Below, piece after piece: positions 1 to 6,521 of a DNA stretch of 24,305 bases. The notes below the pieces were generated by a model. That model did not search any database. It was not told the origin of the DNA and saw only the letters and a program-made list of their open reading frames with translations. The stretch spans positions 1 through 24,305 of the forward strand of contig JAKLJM010000007.1 of assembly GCA_023151145.1 (NCBI GenBank). Direction: 5' to 3'. The DNA comes from Bacteriovoracaceae bacterium (GTDB lineage Bacteria; Bdellovibrionota; Bacteriovoracia; Bacteriovoracales; Bacteriovoracaceae). The translations under genes were made by a program, and so were the position numbers. Each line of letters opens with the position of its first letter. The stretch's first letter is position 1.

Positions 1-1
1 A

Positions 2-337
2 GAAAGAACTGGGGAAATTGGAACGCTTAGATCCATGGGGGAGAAACGATCTGATATTGTTAAACAATTTGTTCTAGAGAGTTTTATTTTATCAATTGTT
101 GGTATTATCGTTGGTGTTATTTTTTCATCGCTCATGATTTCATTGATTCATGGAGCAAATATTATGACTGAAATGCCAGGTGCTTCGACTCCATTTCAAA
201 TTAAAATTCACTTTTTAATGTCATCGGTTGTTTATGCTAGTGTGCTCTCTATGGGGACCGCTCTATTCGCAACTGGTGTTCCTGCTTATAGAGCGGCTAG
301 ATTAGATATCGTAGATGCTCTTAGAAAAAATATTTAG
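2..337 (+). CDS. MacB/FtsX-family ABC transporter permease, C-terminal part (5' end outside window)
   Basis: Frame 2 is open from the window edge, so the ATG at 35 is internal. The translation before it, ERTGEIGTLRSMGEKRSDI, is the conserved cytoplasmic loop that follows the first periplasmic domain of MacB/LolC-type permeases (family pattern ER..EIG..RA.GA...DI). Two hydrophobic segments follow, roughly SFILSIVGIIVGVIFSSLMI and SSVVYASVLSMGTALFATGV. The end, PAYRAARLDIVDALRKN, matches the family C-terminus P..RAA..DP..ALR. The protein sits in the inner membrane and would pair with an ATPase encoded upstream, outside the window. Substrate cannot be told: lipoprotein release, macrolide or peptide export and division-type roles all occur in this family. 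The family is secure, the subfamily is not. Confidence 0.9.
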   Translation, partial: ERTGEIGTLRSMGEKRSDIVKQFVLESFILSIVGIIVGVIFSSLMISLIHGANIMTEMPGASTPFQIKIHFLMSSVVYASVLSMGTALFATGVPAYRAARLDIVDALRKNI

Positions 338-371
338 TCTATTTCATGAAAAAATAATTCAAATACTTATA

Positions 372-907
372 CTAAGGCTCATTAAAATGAGCCTCAGCTA
401 ATTGATCATTTTCTTTTATGGCAAAACATTTGTAACCAAAATCTTTTAGATATCCAATGATTTCATCGGATGAACTTCCCCAGCCATGTCTGAAACGCAA
501 GAAGACGAAAGTGTAATATCTTGAAATTGATTTAAGCTAATATTCTCTTCTATTTTTCTAACGTTGTTAGGGTTAGGTTCAAAGCTAAAGACTTTAATTT
601 GTGGATTAGTAGCTTTTGCCATTAAAGTAAAATATCCGACATTGGCACCAATATCTAAAAAACTTTTTGATGTTGCGAGGAAATTTTTTAAATGAATTTC
701 TGTTTCAGGTTCATGGCTTTTTTTGACAAACATTCTTCTTTGAATACGATCATTAATATTGAGTAACATTTTGTGGCCTGGATTCATTTTGCCAATTTTA
801 TTTGTTGAAATAGCTTCAGGTTTCAAATGTTATATTTTGTCTGCAAGCGTGAGTTTTCCTTTGAAGTTAGGAAATTGGGAAATAAATTCAAATGAGAAAT
901 TAATCAT
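372..907 (-). pseudogene. FkbM-family SAM-dependent methyltransferase, broken (premature stop, internal deletion, frameshift)
   Basis: A good start (ATG at 905-907, preceded by AAGGTGA) opens a reading frame with MINFSFEFISQF..., but it meets an in-frame TAA after 25 codons. The same frame resumes with LKPEAISTNKIGKMNPG and then FLDIGANVGYFTLMA, the SAM-binding motif I of FkbM methyltransferases. It runs on to VFSFEPNPNN, the acidic motif that binds the ribose. About 126 codons are open (446-826), against roughly 250 in the family. The expected central VLKIDVEGxE block is absent. Just past the break the next frame encodes DEIIGYLKDFGYKCFAI and ends at 372; this looks like the family's usual C-terminal segment. 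I infer a deletion that joined the middle of the gene to its 3' end out of frame, plus a nonsense mutation. FkbM enzymes usually O-methylate glycans or polyketides. Confidence 0.8.
375..394. terminator. Hairpin between convergent genes, possible bidirectional terminator
   Basis: AGGCTCATT (375-383) pairs perfectly with AATGAGCCT (386-394). In practice this is an 8-9 bp stem with a 2-4 nt loop. It lies between the permease stop at 337 and the broken methyltransferase on the other strand, and overlaps the latter's last codons. T-rich sequence follows at a distance (404-417 on +), so termination strength is uncertain. Confidence 0.5.
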
Positions 908-1085
908 ATCATTCACCTTAAAAAATTATGTACTAAATTAATTATCATGGATTTTTTCCAAAGAGATTGAGAAGGTAAGTTTGTTTAGTTGAGAGGTAAA
1001 ATCGTCTATAAGGAGTGATCTAGTCACCTTTTGGACTCATTTTAATTGTAATGTCATTATTTTGAATTCTAACAAATCATCTTTG

Positions 1086-1100
1086 ACACCTCTAAGGTGT
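1086..1100. promoter_or_regulatory. Palindromic candidate enhancer site upstream of the sigma-54 promoter
   Basis: ACACCT-CTA-AGGTGT is a perfect 6+6 inverted repeat with a 3-base spacer, centred about 107 bases upstream of the predicted transcription start. TGACAC also occurs twice as a direct repeat (1084-1089 and 1106-1111), 22 bases apart. Bacterial enhancer-binding proteins that activate sigma-54 polymerase usually bind such dyads 80-150 bases upstream. The binding protein is unknown. Confidence 0.45.
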
Positions 1101-1173
1101 ACTTCTGACACTCCAAAAAGCTCAAGAATTCTAAAATCAGGACCTTATTTAAGCCTTACTTCTCCTTAAAACT

Positions 1174-1190
1174 TGGCACAGGAACTGCAT
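1174..1190 (+). promoter_or_regulatory. Sigma-54 (RpoN) promoter for the 1290 gene and probably the metalloprotease
   Basis: TTGGCACAGGAACTGCAT carries the -24 GG (1175-1176) and -12 GC (1187-1188) with exactly 10 bases between them. It matches the consensus TTGGCAC-N5-TTGCAT except for one base in the TTGC core. Transcription should start near 1200, leaving a leader of about 90 bases before the ATG at 1290. Confidence 0.75.
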
Positions 1191-1289
1191 TGTTAAAATA
1201 CAGGAAGCCAAGGATAGGTTTCCAAGGAAAAGCCAGGATGGCGAAGAGATTATCAAAGGATTTGATAGTCTAAGGAATAGGAGCTTAGG

Positions 1290-1598
1290 ATGAGACAAAA
1301 AGTTTTGATAGTTTTTGCTACATTTGCATCTATCAATAACTCTTTCGCTTTATCTGCAGTGAATATCGCTTGTCCTGTGAAATTTTTAGGGACTGTGGTA
1401 GAAGTGAGAGAGTTATCATCAAGCCAATTCCCAAAAGTTTCAGTCACCATTCGTTCAGATGAAATTCAAAAAGGTTCTGTTTCGGAAACAGTAACCCTAG
1501 AAGTCTTAAGAGATGGACCTGTTAAATTTCAACCATACAAAAAATATGTTGTTGAAATGAATGATGGTTATCTCTGTCAGGCACAAAGTATAGATTAG
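1290..1598 (+). CDS. Small secreted protein, possible OB-fold/NTR (TIMP-like) domain
   Basis: 102 residues, ATG start preceded by AATAGGAG about 6 bases upstream. Residues 1-20 form a signal peptide (basic MRQK, hydrophobic LIVFATFASI, likely cleavage after NSFA). The mature part has two cysteines, C28 and C96, which could form a disulphide spanning the domain. It reads as alternating beta strands: CPVKFLGTVVEV, VSVTIRSDEI, VTLEVLRD, KKYVVEMND. An early Cys followed by FxGxVxxV, a strand carrying a substrate-like 'xVTLEV' segment and a late Cys near YLC resemble bacterial NTR/TIMP-like OB-fold proteins. That match is by eye only and is an inference. The next gene is a secreted matrixin-type protease, so an inhibitor, chaperone or partner role is possible. 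Expression is probably from the sigma-54 promoter at 1174. Confidence 0.8.
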   Translation: MRQKVLIVFATFASINNSFALSAVNIACPVKFLGTVVEVRELSSSQFPKVSVTIRSDEIQKGSVSETVTLEVLRDGPVKFQPYKKYVVEMNDGYLCQAQSID

Positions 1599-1601
1599 TA
1601 T

Positions 1602-1646
1602 TTCTCAATTATTAGATCCATGGATGGAGAAGAGTTGAGAATTTTT
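1602..1646 (+). terminator. Weak hairpin plus T-run after the small secreted gene
   Basis: TTCTCAA (1602-1608) can pair with TTGAGAA (1635-1641) and is followed by TTTTT (1642-1646). The loop is long (26 bases) and the stem is AT-rich, so termination would be inefficient at best. A much stronger terminator-like hairpin lies about 45 bases further on. Confidence 0.25.
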
Positions 1647-1674
1647 AGATCAATTTTTTACAAGGATGTAAAAG

Positions 1675-2475
1675 TTGAACGTGTTAAAAAAGGCGATCAT
1701 AAGTTTACCCCTCTCTCTTATGATCGCCCTTTTTTCTTTTAAGGGGTTTGCTTATTCATATACTCAAGATTATCAGCGTGGAATATATTGGAGTTCGCTA
1801 CCTGTTCAGATGACTCGATTTGCGGTTGACTCCAGTGATGGAGCTTTGTTGCAAACCATTGTTGATGAATCAGTCAGCGAGTGGGAAAGTGCCATTGGTA
1901 AAGAAATTTGGCAAATATCACCAGTTCAACTTTCATCTAATTATTCTGGAAATTATATACGTTGGTCTTATAACTTTGCACAAGAAACGGGCTACGATGC
2001 CACGAGAACATTAGCGGTAACAATTCGTTACAATAATGGAACTCATTTTTCTCAAGTCGTCATCATCTTAAATGCGGGTATTGGGTATTTAAGACAAAAT
2101 TTTGGTGGAGCTCTGAAAAAAACTATTCTTCACGAACTCGGTCATACTGTAGGTTTAGATCACTCAGAAGAAACCGCCATAATGGCAGCTACACTCGGAT
2201 CTATTGGAAGTTTACAGTACGATGATATACGAGGAATGAATGCCCTAATCGACGATACCTTATACAAACAACAAATCGGTTATGTTGCCCCTCAAGCAGG
2301 AGGGAGCGTGGAAGAAAATAAAGTAGCAGCTTGTGGAACAATCGAAGATATTGGAAATGGGGGAAGTGGTGGTGGCAATCAGTTTATACTGTCTTTAATT
2401 TTAGGATTATTGACTGTAATCATTGGGCGCTCATTCAAAAGACCGATTTATTCAGTCGGTTACCGAAGACAATAG
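1675..2475 (+). CDS. Secreted matrixin-like zinc metalloprotease with C-terminal Gly-rich/TM/basic tail
   Basis: 266 residues. The best start is TTG at 1675, 8 bases after AAGGA; GTG at 1681 is too far from that site. Residues 1-26 make a signal peptide with likely cleavage at GFA|YS. The zinc site HELGHTVGLDH (H153, E154, H157, H163) is the metzincin/matrixin HExxHxxGxxH motif, and Met170 in AIMAA fits the Met-turn. The catalytic domain is about residues 27-195. The tail has Cys220, a Gly/Ser run at 228-234 (GNGGSGGG), a hydrophobic helix 237-250 and a basic end RSFKR. That layout recalls GlyGly-CTERM sorting signals processed by rhombosortase, which is an inference. The protein probably acts outside the cell or at the outer surface, cleaving host or prey proteins or processing the cell's own. 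It lies 76 bases after the NTR-like gene with no separate strong promoter seen. Confidence 0.88.
   Translation: MNVLKKAIISLPLSLMIALFSFKGFAYSYTQDYQRGIYWSSLPVQMTRFAVDSSDGALLQTIVDESVSEWESAIGKEIWQISPVQLSSNYSGNYIRWSYNFAQETGYDATRTLAVTIRYNNGTHFSQVVIILNAGIGYLRQNFGGALKKTILHELGHTVGLDHSEETAIMAATLGSIGSLQYDDIRGMNALIDDTLYKQQIGYVAPQAGGSVEENKVAACGTIEDIGNGGSGGGNQFILSLILGLLTVIIGRSFKRPIYSVGYRRQ
1686..1735 (+). terminator. Strong terminator-like hairpin inside metalloprotease signal-peptide codons
   Basis: GGCGATCATAAG (1692-1703) pairs perfectly with CTTATGATCGCC (1717-1728) around a 13-base loop. It is flanked by AAAAAA (1686-1691) and TTTTTT (1730-1735), so it has the full form of a rho-independent terminator in both directions. 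It lies wholly inside the protease coding sequence, only 4 codons after the start. It could end transcripts of the upstream gene, attenuate the protease, or be opened by translating ribosomes. Confidence 0.65.
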
Positions 2476-2552
2476 GTGGGCAGTTGTGACCTAGTTGTAT
2501 CGAGTTACGATCATTCAGTTTTGTCACTCAAATTTCAACCATTTTTTCCGAT

Positions 2553-2575
2553 AAGCCCTCTGAAAAGGAGGGCTT
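2553..2575 (+). promoter_or_regulatory. Hairpin covering the ribosome-binding site of the 2577 operon
   Basis: AAGCCCTC (2553-2560) pairs perfectly with GAGGGCTT (2568-2575) around the loop TGAAAAG. The Shine-Dalgarno GGAGGG (2567-2572) lies mostly in the 3' arm, and the hairpin ends one base before the ATG at 2577. When folded it should block initiation. No T-run follows, so it is not a normal terminator. Confidence 0.5.
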
Positions 2576-2576
2576 T

Positions 2577-3065
2577 ATGGAAGAAAATCAAAGCCTCAAT
2601 TACATGCTTTACCTTCAATACGATCAAGACCTTGATCGTAGTTATTTTTTACTTTCAGCTATTCTGAGACAACTTAATATCTCTCTCATTCCTATTCAAA
2701 TGGAAGAGGTAAAACTGTTAGAAAAAAATAAACGTTATCATGCTATCATGGTGAGAAAAAAATATAACGATGCGGTGAAGGCACTTGAATGGAAAAAACG
2801 ATTCTTAGATTCCGCAATGCTTAGTGGAAGAATTGTCTTACACGACATTTCGTCTTTCAGTGAATTCTCTATCCCAGCAAATTTAGAAAAAAAAGGTGCG
2901 TATTTTTTTACAGGCCTTCCTGTTGATTACAAAAAAGTAGCCATGGATTTAGTCGTTAATTTTTATAATGATAAAAACAACACAGATATGTGGCCAGGTG
3001 GAAAACGTGCTAAACTATTTGAAGCAGATAAAATTAAAACAGTGAAGTTAGTGAGCAATCAATGA
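2577..3065 (+). CDS. Unrecognised cytoplasmic protein, first gene of a three-gene operon
   Basis: 162 residues with ATG start and a perfect but hairpin-buried Shine-Dalgarno (AGGAGGG). I do not recognise the family. There is no signal peptide or membrane segment. The order looks mixed alpha/beta: a helix near residues 15-33 (LDRSYFLLSAILRQLNIS), a strand SLIPIQM, a basic stretch YHAIMVRKKYND, then GRIVLHDISSF and AYFFTGLPVDYKKVAMDLVVNFY. The ILxxLxxxxxIxIP and later VVLHD-like pieces could fit a Rossmann-like or receiver-like fold, but no catalytic motif is visible. It overlaps the next gene by ATGA (3062-3065), so the two are translationally coupled and the products may interact. Confidence 0.75.
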   Translation: MEENQSLNYMLYLQYDQDLDRSYFLLSAILRQLNISLIPIQMEEVKLLEKNKRYHAIMVRKKYNDAVKALEWKKRFLDSAMLSGRIVLHDISSFSEFSIPANLEKKGAYFFTGLPVDYKKVAMDLVVNFYNDKNNTDMWPGGKRAKLFEADKIKTVKLVSNQ

Positions 3066-3544
3066 AAGTTCAAATCAGTGAAGAAGCACAAAGAATTTTA
3101 GTTATTCTAAAATTAGATGCAAAAAGAGTGTTTGAAAGAATTAAATATCGAGAGTCAGAATATTTAAATGTCTTTTCGATGAAAAGAACCAGAGCACATT
3201 TTCCAGAAATTTTTAAGAATCGTTATGATGCTGTCACCGCAAAAGAACTCATGCAATGTAGTGAAGAAGTAATTGTTGGCTTAGATCAATTCTATTCGAA
3301 AATAGATGACATTAAGTGGTACCTAAATGTTACTGAAGATATGCCCTCTAAAGTTTCAGATAAAATGCGCCATCATATAAAAGAATTAGAAAATTTTTTT
3401 CACATGCTTACGCTTTATATTGATGCTGAATTAGGTCTAGAGCCAAGTGATAAAAAAGCTTTTGAAGCATCTGCCGATTCCGAAAGTGAACCAGACCCTT
3501 ATTCTTTTACCGCCACTCCTGAATTGAACGAAAGTGAAGAATGA
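3062..3544 (+). CDS. Unrecognised helical protein, second gene of the operon
   Basis: 160 residues, ATG overlapping the previous stop and followed by another ATGA overlap with the next gene (3541-3544). Mostly charged and helical. The N-terminal half is basic (KLDAKRVFERIKYRESEYLNV), the middle is heptad-like (VSDKMRHHIKELENFFHMLTLYID), and the last 30 residues are acidic, Ser/Pro-rich and probably disordered (ADSESEPDPYS...ELNESEE). There is one cysteine (in MQCSEE). No signal peptide, membrane segment or enzymatic motif is seen. Its position between a cytosolic and an exported protein suggests an accessory or assembly role, but that rests on context only. Confidence 0.75.
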   Translation: MKVQISEEAQRILVILKLDAKRVFERIKYRESEYLNVFSMKRTRAHFPEIFKNRYDAVTAKELMQCSEEVIVGLDQFYSKIDDIKWYLNVTEDMPSKVSDKMRHHIKELENFFHMLTLYIDAELGLEPSDKKAFEASADSESEPDPYSFTATPELNESEE

Positions 3545-4029
3545 AAATCACAGTTAAATTCGTTTTTATTTTTTTATGCTTAATTCTGTCGACAGCAGCT
3601 CGCACCCGAAAGCCCATTCCCGCTGGCCGTTTCGAGGCATTGACGGGAATTAAGGTTTCGTCAGCTTCTAACGCCAATGAAATTAGGGAAAGAAATACTG
3701 ATTCTCTTTGGGTAAAATATAGCGAATTATTAAGACCAGATTTTAAAGTTTATTTAGCTCCAAGTTTCACCAATGTGGTTTTTCCAGCGCAGTTGAATAT
3801 TTCCCTGACTAACGAGAAGAGCGCCATTCAATCAATGGACTCTTTGATTTTGTCTGAATTAAAAAGCGATCAAGACTGGTTGATAAAAATGCTCAAGAAA
3901 GAGGGAATTGTATTTTTGAAAACGGAAACAAGTCTAAAAGATGTGCAAGCCAGAGCTGAGTTGATGGATTTGGTCGTCCTTTATTTTTCTATTGATACTG
4001 GCGAAGTCATCCTGAAAAAAGTCAAATAG
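3541..4029 (+). CDS. Unrecognised exported protein, third gene of the operon
   Basis: 162 residues starting in the ATGA overlap. Residues 1-20 look like a signal peptide: MKITVK, hydrophobic FVFIFLCLILSTAA, then RTRKP. There is no lipobox. The mature part starts basic and Pro-rich (RTRKPIPAGRF), then has mixed strands and helices (WVKYSELLRPDFKVYLAP, QDWLIKMLKKEGIVFLK, LMDLVVLYFSIDTGEVILKKV). No family recognised. It is the only exported member of this coupled three-gene set, so the set may serve an envelope function. The early part of the gene (3600-3660) is richer in G+C than its neighbours. Confidence 0.75.
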   Translation: MKITVKFVFIFLCLILSTAARTRKPIPAGRFEALTGIKVSSASNANEIRERNTDSLWVKYSELLRPDFKVYLAPSFTNVVFPAQLNISLTNEKSAIQSMDSLILSELKSDQDWLIKMLKKEGIVFLKTETSLKDVQARAELMDLVVLYFSIDTGEVILKKVK

Positions 4030-4079
4030 CAATTCATGCCCTAATTTTTAAGTCGATTAAAAATTGTTAAAATATCTGT

Positions 4080-4781
4080 ATGGGTTTAAACCGTATTTCT
4101 ATTTTATTGACATTATTTTTATTATTCGTGGTGAATACAGCGTCGCTTCGTGCTGAAATTGATGACGGACGAGGAAATTTTAGTGGGAGAATTTCTCGCT
4201 TTAATCGCGAAATAAATACCTTAAAAATCAAAGTTGATTTTGCTAATTTAAAATACTTGAACTCTCGCGATCGTTTAGAGTTTTGGGATGAACGCAACAC
4301 CAGTCAAAAATGTCGAGGTTATGTTCTCGGTCGATCTGCAGATTATATTTTAGTAAAAGCACCTGATTTAAAAAGCTGTGAAAAATTCTTGCTTATCACC
4401 GCTGGTGCCTATTTAAAATTTTATAGTAAAGACTTAGAGAATAATTTAGAGCTTGGAAAAGATGTCGTGGGCCTATTGCTTAAAAAACGCATGGCGATCG
4501 ATGGCCAAATGACTTTGCGTCAAAAAGAAATTGATTCTCATCTAGAACGAGTGGGGGCAGTGAATGCTCGCTATGATCTATTGCGAAAGAAACTTGAGCA
4601 GGAATGGCAAAAGGAATTGAATGCCCTTGAAGAGGATCGAGTGCAAAGCGTGCGCCTTGCGAAAGATTTAGAGCAACGAAAAGATGAAATAGATAAGAAG
4701 CTAGAATTGTACAAAGTACAGGATGAGAACATGACCCTCGATCGTTGGTCTCTTGATTCACGACTCTATTATAAGAAATAA
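4080..4781 (+). CDS. Exported protein with small beta domain and C-terminal coiled coil
   Basis: 233 residues. Residues 1-25 form a signal peptide (ISILLTLFLLFVVNTASLRA, cleavage near A25). Residues 30-118 are strand-rich with two cysteines, C78 and C100, placed to bond with each other. Residues about 125-215 form a long charged coiled coil (LRQKEIDSHLERVGAVNARYD and LEEDRVQSVRLAKDLEQRKDEIDKKLELYK). No family recognised. It starts 50 bases after the preceding operon, with no clear Shine-Dalgarno before the ATG, and may be a fourth member of that group. Its layout fits a periplasmic scaffold or a protein that binds an oligomeric envelope machine, but nothing in the sequence fixes the partner. 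Confidence 0.78.
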   Translation: MGLNRISILLTLFLLFVVNTASLRAEIDDGRGNFSGRISRFNREINTLKIKVDFANLKYLNSRDRLEFWDERNTSQKCRGYVLGRSADYILVKAPDLKSCEKFLLITAGAYLKFYSKDLENNLELGKDVVGLLLKKRMAIDGQMTLRQKEIDSHLERVGAVNARYDLLRKKLEQEWQKELNALEEDRVQSVRLAKDLEQRKDEIDKKLELYKVQDENMTLDRWSLDSRLYYKK

Positions 4782-4877
4782 AAAGCTAAATAACGCCCGG
4801 CAAAACTCACGAATTTATTGATCATTCTACTCAAATAATTTACTCTTTCTTGTTTTCTTTCATGCAAGGAGGAATTA

Positions 4878-6506
4878 ATGAAAGTCCGTCAAATTTTAGG
4901 GCTTCTGATCGCGATATTCGCACTAGAAGTAAATGCGGCTGGTACCTTAGCCGTTGGTAACGTGAACGCTCCACAAGGTGGGGAATTTAAAATGAATTTG
5001 GAAGAAGTTCCAACAACACTTCATCCTCTTTCTTCATCAGATGCTTATGCTTCAATGGTACAAGCTTATGTGATGGAATCATTAATGGAAAGAAGTGTGG
5101 ACACTTATGAGTGGCACCCTGCTTTAGCAAAAGAAGTTGTTGTAGCCAAAGACGGAATGTCTTTTGAGTTCACATTACGTGATGGAGCTACTTGGCATGA
5201 TGGAAAGCCTGTTACGGTTCAAGACGTAAAGTTTTCTTTTGATGCAGTTACTGACAAAACAAACAAGTACAAAACAGCACACTTACTTTCTTACTATGAA
5301 AACATTAAGGAAGCGAAAGTTACTGGTCCCAACAAAATTAAATTCATCGTTGGTAAACCATATTTTGGTAACTTCAATGTTGTTGCTGGTATGACAATTG
5401 TTCCTAAGCACATCTATGAAAATGGTGGAAAAGATCTTAATAAAAAATTAGTAGGATCTGGTGCATACATGTTAGATGAGTTTGATAGAGCAAAACATAT
5501 TCGTTTAAAGAAAAACCCAAAATGGTGGGGAGCAAACGATCCAATGAGAAAAGGCCAAAATAATTTTGGTTCAATTCTTATGAGATTTGTTCAAGATGGA
5601 ACTATTGCCATCCAAAGAACTGAAAATGGTGACTTTGACTTTATTGGTCTTACTTCAGAAGAATACATGAAGAAAACAAGTGGACCAAAATGGGGCAAAG
5701 AAATCGCAAAAGTTAAAATGACAAATAAGGCTCCAAAAGGTTACGGATTCATTGGTCTTAATTTAAAAAACCCAATGTTTACAACAGCTAAAACAAGAAA
5801 AGCTCTTTCTCATTTATTCAACCGTGAAGAAATGATTAAGAAGTTTTTATACGACATGTCTCTTCCGGCTGCAGGTCCATGGTACCAACAATCAGATTAT
5901 GCTGATCCAAACGTAAAAGCTCCGAAGTATGATCCAAAACTTGCTCTTCAAATGTTAAAAGAAGATGGTTGGGCTCCTGGAGCTGATAAGGTTTTGACGA
6001 AAAAAGTTGGAAACCAAAATGTTCGTTTAAGTTTCACTATTCTTAATCCAAACAAAGAAGCAGAGAAATATTTAACAATGTTTAAAGAAAACGCAAAGCA
6101 AGCTGGTGTTGATGTAAACATTAAGTTAGTAGAGTGGAACGCTTTCATTAAACTTCTTGATGAAAGAAAATTCGAAGCAGTTACACTGGCATGGTCTGGT
6201 GGTGATGTAGATTACGATCCAAAGCAAATTTGGCATTCAGAATCTATGGCCAATCAAGGTTCAAACTTCGTTAGCTATGCAAACCCAAAAGTAGATAAGT
6301 TAATTGATGAAGCAAGAATCACACTTGATAAACAAGCGCGTGTTAAAAAGTTAAGAGAAGTTTATAAGATGATCGCAGACGATGCTCCTTATATCTTCTG
6401 GTTTAACTCTAAATTTGCATTCTATGGAGTTAATAAACGTGTAGGTCGTCCGAAAGACACTTACAACTACGACACTGGTCGTGGGTACTGGTGGTTAACT
6501 AAATAA
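4878..6506 (+). CDS. yejA: Peptide ABC transporter substrate-binding protein (family 5, YejA-like)
   Basis: 542 residues, ATG start after AAGGAGG. Signal peptide at residues 1-20 (cleavage near VNA|AG). The mature start, VNAPQGGEFKMN, resembles the DAPKGG opening of YejA and related family 5 binding proteins. FEFTLRDGATWHDGKPVTVQDVKFSFDAV is the hallmark of SBP_bac_5 (quoted here in two parts: FEFTLRDGATWHDGKP, then VTVQDVKFSFDAV), and GSGAYMLDEF and GFIGLNLKNPMF follow at the usual places. It captures oligopeptides in the periplasm for the permeases encoded next. The gene heads an operon (15 bases to the next start). Its use of few, repeated codons suggests high expression. E. coli YejA is about 600 residues, so DppA/OppA is an alternative name; the neighbours favour Yej. 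Confidence 0.92.
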   Translation: MKVRQILGLLIAIFALEVNAAGTLAVGNVNAPQGGEFKMNLEEVPTTLHPLSSSDAYASMVQAYVMESLMERSVDTYEWHPALAKEVVVAKDGMSFEFTLRDGATWHDGKPVTVQDVKFSFDAVTDKTNKYKTAHLLSYYENIKEAKVTGPNKIKFIVGKPYFGNFNVVAGMTIVPKHIYENGGKDLNKKLVGSGAYMLDEFDRAKHIRLKKNPKWWGANDPMRKGQNNFGSILMRFVQDGTIAIQRTENGDFDFIGLTSEEYMKKTSGPKWGKEIAKVKMTNKAPKGYGFIGLNLKNPMFTTAKTRKALSHLFNREEMIKKFLYDMSLPAAGPWYQQSDYADPNVKAPKYDPKLALQMLKEDGWAPGADKVLTKKVGNQNVRLSFTILNPNKEAEKYLTMFKENAKQAGVDVNIKLVEWNAFIKLLDERKFEAVTLAWSGGDVDYDPKQIWHSESMANQGSNFVSYANPKVDKLIDEARITLDKQARVKKLREVYKMIADDAPYIFWFNSKFAFYGVNKRVGRPKDTYNYDTGRGYWWLTK

Positions 6507-6521
6507 TTTTTTGGAGCTCAT

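Larger units (their letters stand above)
908..1289. other. 382-base gene-free regulatory region
   Basis: No convincing gene lies here. The stretch contains a palindrome (1086-1100), a sigma-54 type promoter (1174-1190) and about 100 bases of transcribed leader. The leader includes a possible 11-codon reading frame, MAKRLSKDLIV (1238-1273), whose ribosome-binding site is poor. The left part, 908-1080, shows nothing I recognise. Confidence 0.6.

Noticed and set aside
759..941. 60-codon reading frame on + over the methyltransferase pseudogene
   Set aside because: It is antisense to sequence with clear FkbM similarity, has no ribosome-binding site and no recognisable protein features.
1253..1450. 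65-codon reading frame on -, antisense to the small secreted gene
   Set aside because: The + strand frame has a signal peptide, a good start site and a promoter; this one has none.
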